From Lethocerus indicus (Eukaryota > Arthropoda > Insecta > Hemiptera > Belostomatidae): a DNA stretch of 64,000 nt. Of the stretch, positions 47,813 to 59,833 are shown in pieces; positions within the stretch are counted from its first letter, which is position 1, and every line of letters starts with the position of its first letter. Below the pieces are notes generated by a model, which did not search any database, had not been told where the DNA came from, and saw nothing but the letters and a program-made list of their open reading frames with translations. Made by a program: the position numbers and the translations under genes. The stretch is from the NCBI GenBank assembly GCA_019843655.1, contig JACDQD010000003.1:3040925-3104924 (forward strand). The letters run 5' to 3'.

Positions 47813-50426
47813 ATTGTAATTTTGCGCACATTTCAAAACCCAACTTACCGGACGGACGTTATCAACTGTGTTATGATATCCGTTAATAATTTGATTATAC
47901 GTACACGAGAGTTTAATATTAACGCACTTTCTCTTATTTCGCGCATGAAATTTGCATTTAGAGCTGTGATAGGTCAAGTTTTTTTTCAGTACTTACACCG
48001 TACTTTGAAACGATGTTTTCTAAAACGTCACCTATAATAGAAAATAATAAGGCATTGAAAGTGTAAACTTTCATTTCTCCATTTCATCTCTCATGCTTAT
48101 GTAAATACAAAAATATGTAATTTGGTATCTGTAAGTATTACAGGTTACACGAAAATTGCAATAGAAAGATCCCAGGGTCGAATTCAAGTGGTCATTCGAA
48201 TTTACCTTCCGTTCAAGCGAAATAAAGGAGTTTAATTAATTCCATTATACTGATTAGTATAGCGGCCATTCCTATACTAGAATTTTGCTCAATTTTTCGC
48301 GCAATGTTGTTCAATTTATAAGACCTAGTTGTGCGTACATTGTCTATTATAAGCGGAGTTGTAAATTGAAAAGTTGAACAGAGGTTTGTTGATGCATTGT
48401 GTCGTCGCCAGTCCACTTCTTCCTCGACACGGGAGCGAAATATTCCTCTACCGGGAGGTGTTTCACCTTCACCGCCGTAATTACGTAATCTCAACCTCGT
48501 TTACGTAACTTGATTCGAATCGATATTAGTTTCCTTGGTAACTGTAACTCCCTTGAATTTACAGTATTACCTCTCTCTATCTCGTCCTCTGCTTTTACGT
48601 GCTCTCCAATTCACACTAACATGTTCAGATCACGCTAACTATTTTTTTTTTTTTTTTTTAATATTTACAGTACGCCGGTACTAATAAAATTAGTCTCTGT
48701 GTTCGGGGTTGCACACTTTACATTCAGCGCGTAACTTGTATTTGCAAATTTTCAGAAAACTTCTTATTTGCGTCTTAATAAAAGGTAGTCATTATATAAT
48801 TGGGGGATAAAAAACCTGTTTAGAGCTTAAAAAATCAGTTTCATTAATGGTATTTTTACGGCATAAAGAATGCCTTCCGTCGTACATTGTATTCGCTGTA
48901 ATTGATTTAATAATGTTGTATCAATAATGTCTTGCCATGATTGTCAATTGGTATTGTTATCATTTCAGATATTATGTGTATTTTAAGAACCTGTGCGAAG
49001 CGCCTAACTTGAGTTTATTGACGTTCGAATAAAACCGAAAATATTTTTATTCCGAATATAGAGAGAGGGAGAGAGGGTTTTCAGGCTCTGCGACAATGGA
49101 CAAAAAAAACTCCCGAGTTGGGGTTGCAGTTTTTCTTATTTCGAAAGGAAACAAGAGCCCGTGCACCCAATTAAATTACTTTTTCGAGTGCCTTTTCACG
49201 ATCCGAATCTGAATGATGAAACCCACCCTCTCTCTCGAGTCCAGTAGGATTGTGGTTATTTTAGCGGCGGAGGGAATAAAGATTACAAGTTATAGGAGGG
49301 AAGGAGGACGGGGCAGAAGGAGGAAAAACCAAGAATTTCGCCTGCAGTGAATTACACGAGAGAGCCCGGAGTTGCCGAAAAATTTAAGGGATTGAGCTGA
49401 AAAAAAACTGAAAAAATGCACAAGGAACGGGACAAATTAGAAATACGGAAGAGAAATGAAAGCCGACCGTGTCATTAGACGAAAATGACATGAAAGAGAG
49501 GAAGGAAAAGGAAGCTAGTGGCAACTGCGAGGTTGTAATTAAGTCAAGTACTGTATTTAAAGTGGCATGATACACGATTATATGATATATGGTTGCTCAA
49601 CGTGAATCTTCCTTAGGGATCCGTTTCTTCGTTTCCGAGCAAAACACCCCCAATACACCCCGGGGAGAAACCTGAGGGAGGGAAAACGCCAATCCACTCG
49701 TAGGGAGATAGTGGATCGTTGGGGAGAAGAAAACCCTTCCCGACGCTCAAAGAGCGTTCCGACGCCTCGCGAACAGAGACAGAAGGTGGAGGAAGAACTA
49801 ATTTATTAGGTTCGTTTTATTCCGTTCCAATTGTGTTGAAAACAAGACGGGGCGTACAGGAAATTGGACAGATGATTCATACCTAAATACCGATCGGTAC
49901 GGGAGTCGGATGAATTGGGCTGACAATGGCCGATATCGGGCCGCGACCCAATAACGCCCTGGCCTTTTTATCGCGGAGGCCTTGCCAAACGCTGCCCCGG
50001 CAGTGGGCACGGGCGATTTTGGCAACGCCTCTTATATAATACATAGTGTAAAGAGCGGTCATCACAGTACTACCGCCGCACTACAGTTTGTTTCTTCGAC
50101 CTTCGGCGTGTTTCTTTCTCTATTCTTGTTTTTGCTCTTCTGTTTTGTCCTTTTCTTTTTACCTCGTGTCCCGACCGGCTGAATAGAGAGACGGGGCCAA
50201 ACAGAGACGGCCGATTAATGAGCGGACGGAACAAATTATTGCGACGGTCCGACGTCTTAATTTACCCCACGCGCCATTTTGTTCAAACAGCACGATGAAA
50301 CAGACTCAAATCTATTTCACTCCCCGAGATAAATTTATTCGCCTATAAAACCTCCTGTACAATAATTTATTCCTGAGAACGACCCTTTTGTTAGTTTACC
50401 GACAGTCATTTCTCGGCGGAGGTTTT
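47813..50426. other. Intron sequence after the satellite domain
   Basis: A T run (48643-48659) and purine-rich 49260-49340. No family is recognisable in the open frames. Confidence 0.55.
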
Positions 50427-50678
50427 TGGGCCTAAAACCGCACTTTTGGGCCGATTTTGCGTCTAAAAACCCAATTTTTGGGCCTAAAAACCCCGTTTTT
50501 CTTATCGATTTTTCGCCTAAAAACCTCATTTTTGACCCTAAAACCGCATTTTCGGGCCTTAAACCGGATTTTTGGGTCGATTTTGCCCCTAAAACCCCAG
50601 CTTTGGGGCGATATTGCGCCTAAAAACCGCATTTTTGGGCCGATTTTGCGTCTAAAAACCCAATTTTTGGGCCTTTTC
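50427..50678 (-). repeat. Isolated inverted ~53-bp satellite island
   Basis: About five units reading GGGCCGATTTTGCGTCTAAA and AACCCAATTTTTGGGCCT, complementary to the main array and 2.7 kb beyond it. The nearby duplicated TCCACTAGG (50687-50709) is not a flank on both sides. Confidence 0.9.
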
Positions 50679-50996
50679 CACTAGGCAGAGTCCACTAGGA
50701 TTTCTCTGATCAAAGTGAATCGTCGAATAACTGGCGGATCGCGAAATTTATATTATTTCATTATTTAAGAAGTTAAATAGCGTTTTCCGGCCCCGCAAAT
50801 CAATTCGGTGGATGTTCAGTGCGGCGGGTCTTTCCTCGAAACGAACCAATAGCGGAAAAAACGGCCCGAAAGGAAGACGAATCGTGCCAACGCCCCGAGA
50901 CCGAATGGGACTAACGGTCGTGAAAAGGAGGTGGAGAAAAAGGATAAAGTTAAATTTAAAGGAGAGCAATGGGAAGGGAATGAGGAAGGTGAACTG

Positions 50997-51092
50997 GGAG
51001 ATAGAGAGGGAGAGGGAGAGGGTATGAGAGTAGAATTTACCGCTGTCTCTCTCTCCCTCCCCTCCCCTCTCCTCCCTCTTCTCTCTCTCTCT
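50997..51092. repeat. Paired purine and pyrimidine tracts (inverted)
   Basis: GAGAGGGAGAGGGAGAGGG at 51002-51020 is followed after a 20-base gap by CTCTCTCTCCCTCCCCTCCC and more CT to 51092. The two tracts are complementary over much of their length and could form a hairpin. Confidence 0.75.
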
Positions 51093-53029
51093 TAATGGCG
51101 AACCTTCCCGATCTTAAGGTCGGCCGGGTAAGTCTGCCTCGGGTCAAGGGCAATGCACCCTCTGAAATATATGTTTCTCTAACTTTCAACTATACAAACT
51201 GGCACCCATTTTTTTTTTCTGTGGCAAAATATCGTGTCGGAGTAAAGAAACGTGTTCGCTTTCTATTCGTCACAGAATTAAACCTAAAAGATATCGAATA
51301 TTAATTTTAATAATTTGATTTTCCGATAACGATAGCTCAATTGGGCGCTCTCGAATGTTCACATTACAATCAGTTATTTGTTTAGCTCAATTTGTATGAA
51401 CTCAATAAAATTATGTCAAGATGAACCCTACAAATGATGACAACTATTAAATAATGTTTTTAAGAAATTATTTTATAATTTGTCTTAATTTTCCTAAAAT
51501 GTTCCCTTTGCACTCGCATGCCGTATGCACTTGTATTTGGATAGGCATTGTTATATAACGATTTGATTCACATACAGAATTTTATGTTTGAATCTTTTTT
51601 ACATGTCGGCTTCTTACTATTTTGTATTAACTACATTATTTTTTCATTTTTTATAATTTTTTAATAATAAAAGTTATTCTAATACCTAACAGTACATTTT
51701 TTTACTTTCCCTGGCAAACCTCAATAGCCTGATCTCTAAATCAAAAAAATAAAATAAAAAATTCGTATCTTTTTTTTAGTAAATATATAAGTTGTTATGA
51801 AATATGTTACTATAAAAATGTTTTTTTTTCCGAGTTGATAGATAACTTGCTTAAATATTAATACGAGTAATACAAGCGCCATTAATATACAAGTGCATAG
51901 GGTTAATATTGTTATACTGTCTGTACATCTGTGTTATAGATTCGCGTTATAAATGTTATTTATTGTGTTATAGACTGTGTTATAAATTCGAATCTCTTAC
52001 AATTTCAAGTTGATATTTTAGAAATAAGGCAGAGTTTGGAATGCTACAAAGTTTGAAGTCAAATTTCTGCCCAGAGCGGACGGAGCGTGGAAAATCGAAA
52101 TATGACATTTTCATAGTACTGTATCTACTAACCCGGAGCTGGAGAGTGTCGCCTGATTCGGTTGAGCGTTGAGGAATAGAGATTGATAAATATTGAGCGG
52201 TGTTTATTGAGTGAGAGTGAGGTCGACGAAGCGGTCGGCTGCGGCGGCCCGTTACTCACTAGCGAGCTTGGCCAATGACCCACTGGTGGAATGATTTATT
52301 GAGAAAGGAGAACTTGACTATCTCAGCCACATCTCGTGCCAATCACTCATCCTCAAATACGAAGGGGGACGGTCCACAACTCGAGTCCTGTACGCAATTG
52401 TCATCGTCTAATTACTCGAATTAGTTTTTAACCGGCGTTAAATTTTAAGGAATCTACGAAGTAGTCTGGAATACCGTAATAAAATTGAAAACGGGATGTA
52501 CGGGAGATGTTGTCATTCTACTTTTTGTAATATAAGATTCGCAAGATTTTTCGTCAGTAACCAGAATCTCTTATAAAATTGGGTTGGGTACAGGTTTCGC
52601 AATTTTTTTTTGAGCTCCTTTGATATCCAAGAACGAGATTAACGTTGCTTTTACTTTATCTTTATGTAGATCTAACGAGCTAGGGGAAACGAAAAAAAAA
52701 TCAAAAATTTTTGGGCCTCCACGACGTATTTAATCGCTGAATTATAACGCAGAGATGAACTGTAGGGCGACACAACAATGGACCCAAACTCAACCGTCTC
52801 ATCAATCTCGTATATGACAATGGGGCGTGGGAGACGGCCAAATAAGTAAATATAATTTATCCTTATATTTTAGGCCAGTTTTTATCGTCGGATTCGTGGG
52901 ACGGGCACAACGTGCACCACTCCAGAAAACCAACCCACCCCCACTCATGAACTAATTCAATTTGACTTCTAATGGGAGTCTAATGGAACAAATTATCGTG
53001 GAAAACAAGTGGGGCGAGGTGCGGGGCCC

Positions 53030-53046
53030 ACACACACACACACACA
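53030..53046 (+). repeat. (CA)n microsatellite
   Basis: Eight CA units followed by TGTG. Confidence 0.9.
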
Positions 53047-53182
53047 TGTGGGGGTGGTGGGAGGGGGCGGAATGGGTAAACCCTCTGTCTGAAGAAATAC
53101 GGGACAAAAAACCTGTGTTGCCTGAAGCAGGAGGGCACAACGTCGACGGAGGCCTCTCTAGATGGGATTATTATTACTCCCT

Positions 53183-53185
53183 ATT

Positions 53186-53258
<73 letters not shown>
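53183..53258. repeat. (CT)n-(AT)n compound microsatellite
   Basis: A short CT run passes into about thirty-one TA units. Immediately downstream is AACTAGACCGGTTTCC (53275-53290), a solitary scrap of the family A arm. Confidence 0.95.
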
Positions 53259-53261
<3 letters not shown>

Positions 53262-54004
53262 TATGCCGGTTCAGAACTAGACCGGTTTCCCCAATTATCT
53301 ATGCCAGGAGAGATATTAACATTGAAAAGTGTGATAGAATGATTAGATTTTGACAGGGAAAAAGCACAATAAATAAACTGGTCTGAGTTATTCCCTAACA
53401 ATAAGGATAGTGACTTATCGACCACGTCATCCTGCATGACAGCGAATGATACCGACGACGACATTGGAGAGACGAGAAATCGTAAAAAAATACGCAGAGT
53501 TTTATTCAAATGATCTTTTAGCTAAGGCCTAATGGCTGTAGGCAGTTTCACTTTTCCATCCTTCGTTATAATCGATCCAAGTTTGTCGATTGAGAGATTT
53601 ATAAAGCTCCTCAACGTCAATTCGTTGATTTTCCGGCCTGTTTATGAATTGTGAACGTTTCAACTCGAGAACAATAAATCTTGATCTGTAGAATAGATAA
53701 TTACTCCGAATCAGTTGGACCAGTTGTTGTTGGTCAATTACAAGTGACGGAACAATTCTAAAATGTCACGTTTCTCGGTAGAGATATTCGTTAAGTCCCG
53801 CAGGAAAAGTTGTCTGCAAAAAGGGACGCGTTAATTGCCGACTCTTCCTAAGAGAAATACAGGCGACGGATTTGATGGTACTTGGATCGAGTACCAGTTG
53901 GAGGAGTACAGTGGCCAGAAGGGGAATGTTATGAGTGGGATTAAAATAAGACTACAATCTGTCGTAATTGTATGTTATTTTATAATTAATTTATTATTCT
54001 ACTA

Positions 54005-54047
54005 TTAACTGTGTAATAATGTCCGTCTATTTGTGTTTCAGGTGAGT
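54005..54047 (+). promoter_or_regulatory. Candidate recursive splice site (ratchet point), strong
   Basis: A branch-point-like TTAAC lies near 54005-54009. The pyrimidine-rich stretch GTCCGTCTATTTGTGTTTC follows, then AG at 54040-54041 is immediately followed by GTGAGT at 54042-54047. A 3' splice site fused to a consensus 5' splice site with no exon between them is the signature of recursive splicing known from long Drosophila and vertebrate introns. It lies 22 kb downstream of the Musashi exon on the same strand. A possible cryptic donor, AAG|GTAAAT at 54087-54094, would close a 48-nt RS-exon. Function is inferred from the motif only. Confidence 0.55.
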
Positions 54048-57000
54048 TTCGTTTGAATCCCGTTTCACTGTAGAGGATAATTTTCTAAGGTAAATGTTTT
54101 CCACATTCCTACATTAACGATAATATCGAGGGCCCTTTTATGAATTTTTCGGTTTCAAGAAGGTTTTAATTTATAGTCTATAATAAATTTGCCCTGTCGA
54201 CGGTATAAGTCGTTAGTCGATAAAAGTTATGAAAGTCGGGATTATTTCCTGGAAGCTCTGGGGGCGAGGATTATTAGTTTGGCCAAGTAATTGTGGAATA
54301 ATAAGACGGCGTTTACAGTTAACAGACGATAGCCTTTGTTGTACAGTTATAATGAATATTCGGCGTAGCGTTAATTAAAATTCGGGTAATAATGATCGGT
54401 TGGTGTTGAGTTGCTTCTTGGTGGAATTGCTGGATTAAGTCCGACCGACTGGCGGGTAAAGATAAATAAATTTTGTTAGAGAAAACTTCTTTATTTTCCA
54501 TATTTTACACGAATTCTCCCAACGAATTTCGTCCGGCCGAATGAAAAATAGAATTTCGAAATGTCCCCAATGTGACCCGTGGAGGGTGTGTTGTTAATTG
54601 CCTTTTATTGAATCGTGTGACACAAACGGCCGTTCTCTTTAATGGAATTTAAATTCAACTGTAAATTTCAATATAGTGTTGCAGCTTTTCCCGAAATGAA
54701 AAGACGCTCTGCAAAGCGAGAATTTCACATTGCCAGTGAAATAAGTTATAAATTTACGGAATGGGGAAAAGCCGGGAGTGCGACGTTTCCGGTCGGTCGG
54801 GCTTTGAAATTCAAATGCGGCTGTGAAAGTTCTCTGACGCGCTTTACGCCGATTCGCGCCCAATTTGACCGGGATAACTTTACGGCCCCGAAGAATAGAA
54901 AAAAAGGAATCCTCGTGCGAATAAACGGAATTCCAACCACAAATCGGAGTCAGTCTTATGCCCTGAAAACGACTTTGCACTTGGACTGTGTCACTTAATA
55001 AATTTCATATCCTACACAATGAACTATTTGTATTTTACCTGATTTATATTTAGAAATTAACTTTACAACGAATAATCGATGATTGCGAAACGCCGTACTG
55101 TATCGTTCATAAGGGGAATTAACGTTTTCAAATTTATTAAAATCATGATTGTGCACTCAGTCAGTTTGAGCTTAGGAGAGCTTTTATAAATACCCGGTGA
55201 TAAATTACTTCCAGGAATTTTTACCCGTTCTTCACAAAATGGTTTCGGAATGATTTCTGTTCGTATCAATTCGCTTCAAATTGAAGTATATTGTTTCGAT
55301 CATTGTTATCGCTTCATTCGCGATCTCCATTTCACGGAATTGAACTGTTCAACTCCTACAAAATTCGATCGTTCATTACAGTCTATCGTCCTTCGTGAAA
55401 ACGTTAACGCGCCGCCAGTTTTAGGTTTCTGAGGGAACGATTTGTTCAGATTTGAATGTTCGGTTCTTTCGTGAATTTGCAGAGCTCTAGGGGGCAGGAC
55501 CGGGAGTATCATCAACGGGTGGATGGTACTCAACAGTACTCACTGTCACTGAATATAATCGTAGCCGTGACTTAAAATAGACAGAAAAATACCAAAAAAA
55601 AAAAAATAAAATAAATCGGTGGTTATTGGGGTGGTGCTAGGTTCGTGTTCTCAAGGTTCCCCCAGTACTACCTCCATTACTCCGCATGAGCGACCCCTCG
55701 CACTCTGCCAGCTTTCTGCCCTGTTAACTCCGCGGTAGTAAAAAAAAAAACACCTCTTCTTCCCACGTTTCCACGCAAGGAATTCAGATTCCGCAGCAAG
55801 TCCTACAGTAGTATGCGAAAGCTTCCACAACCTGCCTGTTGTCGAACTGTGTCCGCACTTTTTACAATACGCATGTTTATTTGTCCGACGGAGATTAAAT
55901 AATAAAAGTTAATTTAAAAAAAAATATATATATATATCGTATAATATCGGTGTTGATCGTATCGAACGGACTTAATTCCGCCGGTTTTATTTATTTCCCG
56001 CGGTATAAATCTGGCAGAGGCGTGCGTCTCGGCGCCCATGTATTCGCCGATGTTCACGAACTGTTTGCCAGTTTATTTTCCCCTTTGTGAATTATAAATA
56101 AAATAAAATATCGTTTATTTTCATCCGGGTTATTAAACCTCGGGGTGGGACATATTTATAACCCCCCCCCCCCACCCCACCGACTATATTGTTCTGTTTA
56201 ATGATAACTGCGAAGTTATTAATTTGAAACGATTATTTAATCTTTTACAGAGAGAGAGAGAGAAAATGATTTAAACAATGTCCCGCGCTCTCATCGAGGT
56301 CTATTTGTCCCCAGTGGCTTTAGATTATTCGGTCTCGTTTAAATAACGACGAGTGTTCTAATGGCGCATTAATTTTAATGTCACGAATTGATCTGAGGTT
56401 CAAGATCCATGCGATGTGTGTTATACAATTCTGGAATAGAGATGAGAGAGACACGTTTCTGAATCGTTAACGTTAGCTACTACACGGCGTCCCGATGCGT
56501 TCTCTCTGTTTATCTCGTCCAATTTTCAAGTTCTCTCCGATTAATAATCTCTTTTAACGGACCGACTGTGAGAGAAATAAAACTGTTCTAGATTGTAGGG
56601 CTATAATTCCGCGTAATCTGTAAATGACCTGAAATTCCCGCTAGTTCACGAATCGGCGTCTTCCCGCTCTAAATTCATTCCACTCCAAATTATCCCAACA
56701 TTCCCAGTCCCCCCGATACTGCAAATTTCTTCAGCTTCAAGCTTCTTTGAAAATCCGGGAGTACCATCATTATTGGGCGGCTTCATCTTTCGGCAGTTAT
56801 TCCAAAGAGCACCGTCACTGGGATACAATAGGAAAATTGCAGTTATGACTTTAAAAATGAATGAAGAAAAAAACACTCTGTTGATCATATAAATGTGCGT
56901 AAATTGTGTCCGCCGCTCCATGCGAATCGTCTATTTTTTCCCTTCGGTCCCTTTGACAAGCGGGATTTCTCCGACTGCAAAATATATTGGCTGGAAGCGA

Positions 57001-57084
57001 CTAATCCGAACGGAATAATGCCTCCTCCTTCTTCAAACATCTGGCGCACACTTCTTCAGCCGCTTTTGTTCCCTCGAGTGGCCC

Positions 57085-57132
<48 letters not shown>

Positions 57133-59110
57133 GTGTTTGTGTGGAGCAGTATGAACGACGGCGTATGGGGGCGTTTTGTTTTCGACAAAGGGAACGGATG
57201 ATCAAAAGCGGTGGAAAGGAATCGGCCGATTATACGAAACTCGATCATTCTCCTTCCGCCCACGCATAATTCAGTCAGCGTGTATAACTTTTTCACCAGA
57301 CATCTATTTCTAGACAGCTTGCCTATTGTTATTGAAACAGTATAGACATTTTGTAATGACAGAGGAGATTCGGATACGATTTACAGATATAACGTTTATT
57401 CAGTATGTATATTTGTATTACGGCAAATAACGACGGTTGCCAACACATCTTTTCGATGTGACTGCCGGGTTTTATATTAAAATTGCTATTTTCTCGCCCT
57501 GCGTGGGTTTCCGTGATTAATCTGCGTTTACACAATCGCCGAAGGGCCTGTCGAATTTGTAAACGTACGAAAATCCCCAATGGATAGTGGAACCGAGTGA
57601 AAGCTGACATGGACGGGATTGGGAGCTACTAAAGAACCAAAGGGTATAAATATCAACTTCGATATAAACGGCCCCTGAATTGATGAGTTGATTAAAAACC
57701 GTTGACGCTGGAGGAATCGCACAATTGCAATATAAAGAATCCCGCTGTACGGTGTAAAGGGATCCTGACGATTATAATGTGCACTGTTACTGACGAATGT
57801 GGAAAAGCCGTAACCGGCCCAACGTGCCGAATTTTACAGTTTATTGTAAATAAGATACATATTCAAGTGCACAAGGTTTGGGTAAGTTTTTGGCCGAATT
57901 TTACCGTAGAGCTTTTCACGAACAGAGCTTTCGATACGGGGTCGGGGACGCGGACGAGGAAGGGCCAGGATTTTATGTCGCAATTCGGGAGAAAGCGTTA
58001 CACTTTTTTGAGGTCGAAACGAACCGAGTGACGGCGTTTCGCCACCGGAATTTTCTGCGGTCGTAGCGCGTTGCGAGGTTTACGCGTGGAGCCCGTTATC
58101 GGACGTACCGTACAAATGGCCCTGTCTGAGGTCCGCTGTATATTAAAAACTGTCTGGACCGAACGGCTGGGGCAAAAAATTTTGTAATAAGATACGCCTC
58201 GAAGAGATAATTGCCAGTCATTTTTGTCAGTGGAGACGATGACCGATTGTCCAAAAACCATCCCCCTAAATACGAGCATTAAGGTACAGAACACTCATTT
58301 CTGTTTATTCAGAAACTAATTTATACTGTTCTAAAACGACATCACGGACAGACAGCGCGCATAACACGCGAAACTGCCTCTTCGCCGTCAAATCAAAGTC
58401 CGGACAGGGACACTATTAGAAACAACGGGGTCAGTGAACAAAGTCCTAAAGGGGAAATGCCCCTCTGTTTATGTCGCGGGCATCGTCGTAAAAGCCAATT
58501 TGGAGGGAACGGCCGACGGTCATTCGCCGCCCCGGCCTAATGTAAATTGGACAAGATGTAATTCGAATTGAAGTCGGAGAAAATAAAAACAGTAGTCCGT
58601 AGTTTATGCCCCGGGCTCCAGTAACGTTAACACAGCGGACGACTTATGGGATCGCCTGTAGTACAAGATTGGATAATTTAATGGCTGGAAAAACGAATCT
58701 AGCTCACATAATTTAATATTTATCAGTAAAAAAAAGATACCGATGTAGACCTTCGGGGCTATCTGTAGAGAGTGCAAAACTTTTTTTTAAAAACAAGTAA
58801 CAATACAGAGTTTTGTCTGGGTCTAGTTTTCAAGTTTGAAAGTACCCCGGGCTACGGTCTTGTCGCAGTTATGACGAGAGAGAAGCGATAAATTGAAAAT
58901 AGGAAAATGGAAGTACGTTCTCCGTCGACGGAGATGTGACGGTTTTTATCCAGAGAAGGAACAATTCCTACTGCTAGAAAAACGGCTATTTTGTTAGCGG
59001 TATTTTCTAGCTAAAACAGAATATCCCCGAAAGACATTTATAATATGAAAATTGGTAAAATAAAAATATTCATAAAAATATCTCTCATGAAACTCATGGA
59101 CTTTTTAAAC
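54048..59110. other. Intron sequence, nothing coding
   Basis: Overlapping frames near 54640-55000 on both strands are chance. A and C runs occur at 55594, 55741 and 56164. Confidence 0.55.
57088..57129. repeat. (AT)n microsatellite
   Basis: Twenty-one TA units, the source of repeated Tyr-Ile residues in an overlapping frame that is not a gene. Confidence 0.97.
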
Positions 59111-59122
59111 GGTACAGTTTTT

Positions 59123-59244
59123 CGTAGGTCCGTGATGTTTCTGTCTCCTCTCGCTGGTTTGGTCTTCAGCTAGAGGAGACAGAAACATCACTTACCTACG
59201 GTATCCCAACCCCTCGCAGACCACAAAACGGGTATATTAAACTA
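59123..59244 (+). mobile_element. Family A short palindromic derivative, copy 5, with 12-bp flanking direct repeat
   Basis: Runs from CGTAGGTCCGTGATGTTTC through GGTTTGGTCTTCAGCTAGAG back into the complement, then CAACCCCTCGCAGACCACAA and GGTATATTAAACTA. GGTACAGTTTTT lies on both sides (59111-59122 and 59245-59256). The ribozyme core and all inner sequence are missing. Both true ends are present, so this is either a mobile miniature or an internal deletion after insertion. Confidence 0.75.
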
Positions 59245-59786
59245 GGTACAGTTTTTGTAACCGATCGAATTCCGGCGGGGTAAAGAACGGTTTTCATGTG
59301 GTGAAACGTTTATCGTCGATATTGGCAAACTTTTTGATTGGGCCCCTGTTAATATTGTGGCCGGGGCTTAAAGCGCTCTGAATTTTGATAAGAGCCGGCG
59401 TTGAAAGCCCGTGTTTTTAGCCGGGCCGGGCTTTAACCCCTTTAGATTGGCCCAAGTACGTTTCGGATTAACTTTAATAGCGCCGGAAGTGTTCTTCCGG
59501 CAGGGGCACCTTTGTTGGGAAATAATGAAGGAGTATTCGGCCACCGGAAGTCCCTGGCCAATAAGCTACGTTTTTCCCTTTCCAGTTCTGTTTATATTTG
59601 GCAAATTTCCACTCCCTCAGGACCGAATCCTCGAGTTTCCTATTCCCGGATCTCCTGGTTCGGAACTATGTTCCTTACCGCGAATGTTTGTGGGGAAATC
59701 TGTTTTCCTCGGGTTATCCTACCGAGTTGGAGGAACCGTTCATCAGACCCATCCATCGATTCCGGTATAAATAATAAAATCATATG

Positions 59787-59833
59787 GGTACACGTGCAGT
59801 TATGAGGTACACGTTTGTGCTTGAGGTACACGT
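59787..59833 (+). repeat. Three copies of GGTACACGT at 19-bp spacing
   Basis: GGTACACGT starts at 59787, 59806 and 59825, with partly similar intervening bases (TATGA, CTTGA). Short tandem repeat with no known role. Confidence 0.7.

Larger units (their letters stand above)
51093..54004. other. AT-rich intron with microsatellites
   Basis: 51300-52020 is notably AT-rich. The small frame at 51095-51304 has no family match. Nothing else is seen apart from the CA and CT-AT repeats. Confidence 0.55.

Noticed and set aside
54639..54998. Overlapping frames of about 115 codons on both strands
   Set aside because: Mutual shadows with unremarkable composition and no motif.
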